A DNA stretch of 42,987 nt from Sphingopyxis sp. (GTDB taxonomy: Bacteria > Pseudomonadota > Alphaproteobacteria > Sphingomonadales > Sphingomonadaceae). The position numbers were made by a program, and so were the translations under genes. Shown here in pieces: positions 41,111 to 42,987 of this stretch. Numbering within the stretch: the first letter of the stretch is position 1; every line of letters begins with the position of its first letter. The notes below the pieces were generated by a model. It had not been told where the DNA came from. It ran no database searches and saw only the letters and a list, made by a program, of their open reading frames with translations. The DNA lies in assembly GCA_016463225.1 (NCBI GenBank), contig JAEMRT010000012.1, positions 36,625 to 79,611 of the forward strand, read 5' to 3'.

Positions 41111-42987
41111 ATGACATTCGAAGAATATCAGCAGGGGGGGCGATCGCGTTATCTTGCGTTCGTCGAAGTCATTCAGACCATTCTGGAGCGGGCGTTGGAG
41201 CAGCATGAGCTTGCGGCGCATGCGATTACTGGGCGAGCAAAGGAGCCCGCCTCGCTGCGTAAGAAGCTGGCCGACCGAGGGATTCCGCTCGGTCAGGAGA
41301 TGGATGAGATCAAGGACCTTGCTGGGTGCCGGATCGTGTTCCTGACCAATTCCCAGGTCGAGCGTTTCAACAGCACCGGGGCGCTGCACGAGAATTTCGA
41401 GGTGTTGAGCGTCAACGTCCATCATCCTGTGCCTGGCACGGACACAGAAACTAAGCTGTTCGACAGCACCAACTATCTAATCCGCCTGAAGCCGGACCGC
41501 CTGGCGCTGACGGAATATCGCGCGTTCGACGGGCTACGCGCCGAGATCCAGATCCAGACGTTGCTCAACCATGCCTGGGCGGAGATGGGTCACGACACGA
41601 TCTACAAGGAGCCCAAGCTGACCCATCTGGGTGCGGGCCGGATGACAGCGATCGGCGAGCGCATGGACAAGGTGATGCAGGATCATCTGATCCCCGCCGG
41701 GCACGACTTTGACAAGATAGCGCGCGATTTTCGTAGGCTTTTGGAGGCCGATGGGGCGGCGGCGGCGACCCTCGATGCGATCGAGCATGTGGGCGATAAC
41801 AATGAGCTCGAAGGTGCTCTCGAAACCTACACGGACTTGGTACTGCCTCATTTCGACAAGCCGGCGGTGGAGTTTTCCAGCCGGTTCGATGCCCTCGTCG
41901 ATGCCGTGGAGCGTTCGCGGGATTATCCAACCATCCCGGTCGTCACAGACTATGGGGATTATCCAGGCAAGGCGAGTATCGATGTCGCGCGCCGGGTCGC
42001 GCAGCTGATCCGGTCGTATCGCTATTTCGAGCCCGACCGGACCATTCGTGCCCTCGTCCGGCTGTATCTTGGCGCGCGCAATGATGAGGAGCGCCGCCTC
42101 TGGATCGAGGCCGGTGAGAAGCTGGCCGAACATAATCTGGAGGTCTGGAAGCAATATGGGCCAGCTGCCCAGCACGTCATTCTCGAACAGCTGTGGAAGA
42201 TGGACGGCGCCGACATCGATGGTGCGCGGCCGCTACTGATCGGGATGCTTGCACAGGTGTTGTCGGCCAAACTTGCCGGGACGACATGGCGGTCCGACGG
42301 CGTCATGATTCACCAGGGCGCGGTCCGCGCTTCGGACGAGTTTCGGCGGTTGCGTGGGGAAGCGATCGGATGGCTTGAGCGATGGCTTGATACTGCCGGA
42401 AGCGACGCGGAGCGCCTCGCGATCCTGCAGGCCCTTGGTAATGTCGATGCTATGCCGATGCAGGGCGGCGGCGAGAGCGGCCTGTTCCAGATGCTGCTCG
42501 AAGACGGCGCGCGCGTCGCCCGGCTCATCCTCGACAGGGCGCCACAATGGGGCCTCGAGCTGCGACGCGGTCGCGAGGTCGATGCCCTTCATACGCATTA
42601 TCGTTTCCACGTCCTAAGGCCGGACCTTGCGGAGAAACCGGAGCTGGTCGCCGCGCAGACAGCGCTGATCGGCACATTGCCAGGCTTGCGCGATCTCCTC
42701 GCGGCGGATGCGGATTTCGTGCGCTACAAGACCCTGATCGGGCATGACAGCGTCCACCCCGGGGCCTGGGACGGCGATCACTTCGATTTCGAGGCGATCG
42801 ATGCGTGGCGGCAGGAAAGCTATCCGGCGATCATAGCCGAGGTGACGGCCGATACCGTGGCCGAATGGCGCGACAGGATCGATGCCTATGTCGATGCGGT
42901 CGGCTTTGACGGCGGGCATTTCATTTCAATGCGCGCATTCCTGAGCCTTCTCGCCGAACAGAAGCCGGACGTGGCGCTCATGATGAT
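41111..42987 (+). CDS. Large RelA/SpoT-domain protein, 3' end outside the window
   Basis: Open from the ATG at 41111 (AAGGG 6 nt upstream; an in-frame ATG at 41093 is possible) for 625 codons to the window edge without a stop. The N-terminal 165 residues resemble the (p)ppGpp synthetase domain: TGRAKEPASLRKKLADRG (R42, K44), MDEIKDLAGCRIVF, and RAEIQIQTLLNHAWAEMGHD (E145, Q147). The usual Y-x-S-x-H block is not evident (DSTNYLIRL stands there), so the activity may differ from ppGpp synthesis. The remainder is helical, rich in acidic residues, and unrecognised. The size is well above small alarmone synthetases. Large fusions of this domain occur near defence and mobile loci; that role is a guess. 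Confidence 0.75.
   Translation, partial: MTFEEYQQGGRSRYLAFVEVIQTILERALEQHELAAHAITGRAKEPASLRKKLADRGIPLGQEMDEIKDLAGCRIVFLTNSQVERFNSTGALHENFEVLSVNVHHPVPGTDTETKLFDSTNYLIRLKPDRLALTEYRAFDGLRAEIQIQTLLNHAWAEMGHDTIYKEPKLTHLGAGRMTAIGERMDKVMQDHLIPAGHDFDKIARDFRRLLEADGAAAATLDAIEHVGDNNELEGALETYTDLVLPHFDKPAVEFSSRFDALVDAVERSRDYPTIPVVTDYGDYPGKASIDVARRVAQLIRSYRYFEPDRTIRALVRLYLGARNDEERRLWIEAGEKLAEHNLEVWKQYGPAAQHVILEQLWKMDGADIDGARPLLIGMLAQVLSAKLAGTTWRSDGVMIHQGAVRASDEFRRLRGEAIGWLERWLDTAGSDAERLAILQALGNVDAMPMQGGGESGLFQMLLEDGARVARLILDRAPQWGLELRRGREVDALHTHYRFHVLRPDLAEKPELVAAQTALIGTLPGLRDLLAADADFVRYKTLIGHDSVHPGAWDGDHFDFEAIDAWRQESYPAIIAEVTADTVAEWRDRIDAYVDAVGFDGGHFISMRAFLSLLAEQKPDVALMM

Overview
The window looks like an integrated mobile element from a sphingomonad-type alphaproteobacterium (Sphingobium, Sphingomonas or Novosphingobium). 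The family assignment is inferred from GC-rich coding, a large TonB-dependent receptor, and the style of the ParB, ArdC and DUF2958 genes. No species can be named from sequence alone.

Layout, left to right. (1) 84-3585, minus: mobile-element backbone with a large ParB-like protein, a DUF2958 protein and an ArdC-type antirestriction/zincin protein, followed by 745 bp of non-coding DNA with several perfect inverted repeats. (2) 4332-10562, minus: a TonB-dependent receptor, a type-B carboxylesterase and two paralogous Nif3-like genes, closely packed or overlapping. (3) 10893-17604, plus, divergent from the receptor: LysR regulator, CitMHS-type carrier, AtuA-like protein in two overlapping or adjacent genes, an exported GH3 beta-glucosidase and a small cupin. 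(4) 18248-27020, plus: an eleven-gene operon catB-catC-catA-benA-benB-benD-pcaI-pcaJ-ferredoxin-pcaD-pcaF that takes benzoate through catechol to succinyl-CoA and acetyl-CoA. A separate 2Fe-2S ferredoxin stands where a BenC reductase would be expected. (5) 27021-33879: transposase debris, an outer-membrane transporter gene broken by one TAG codon, a Tat-type GMC alcohol oxidoreductase, a CatR/BenM-type LysR regulator and, divergently, a benzaldehyde dehydrogenase. (6) 34318-36532: HigBA-like toxin-antitoxin pair, tyrosine integrase, and the 3' half of a tRNA-Gly(GCC), the likely attachment site. (7) 36533-42987: an RHS relic, an AT-richer RTX lipase paired with a lipoprotein, and the start of a large RelA/SpoT-domain protein that runs off the window.

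How it fits together. The GMC enzyme and benzaldehyde dehydrogenase could feed aryl alcohols and aldehydes into the benzoate operon. The same inverted repeat of the BenM/CatM type (ATAC-N7-GTAT) lies upstream of catB (18147-18161) and at the start of the LysR gene (31931-31945), with matching downstream promoter-like words at the same distance. One regulator therefore probably controls both loci. The receptor, esterase, GH3 enzyme, carrier and AtuA/Nif3 proteins form an uptake and hydrolysis set whose substrate is unknown. An aromatic ester or glucoside releasing benzyl or benzoyl units is a working idea only.

A 17-bp perfect direct repeat inside a longer imperfect one lies at 4270-4286 and 34090-34106. 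It brackets the whole catabolic cargo and separates it from the backbone genes on the left and the toxin-antitoxin/integrase module on the right.
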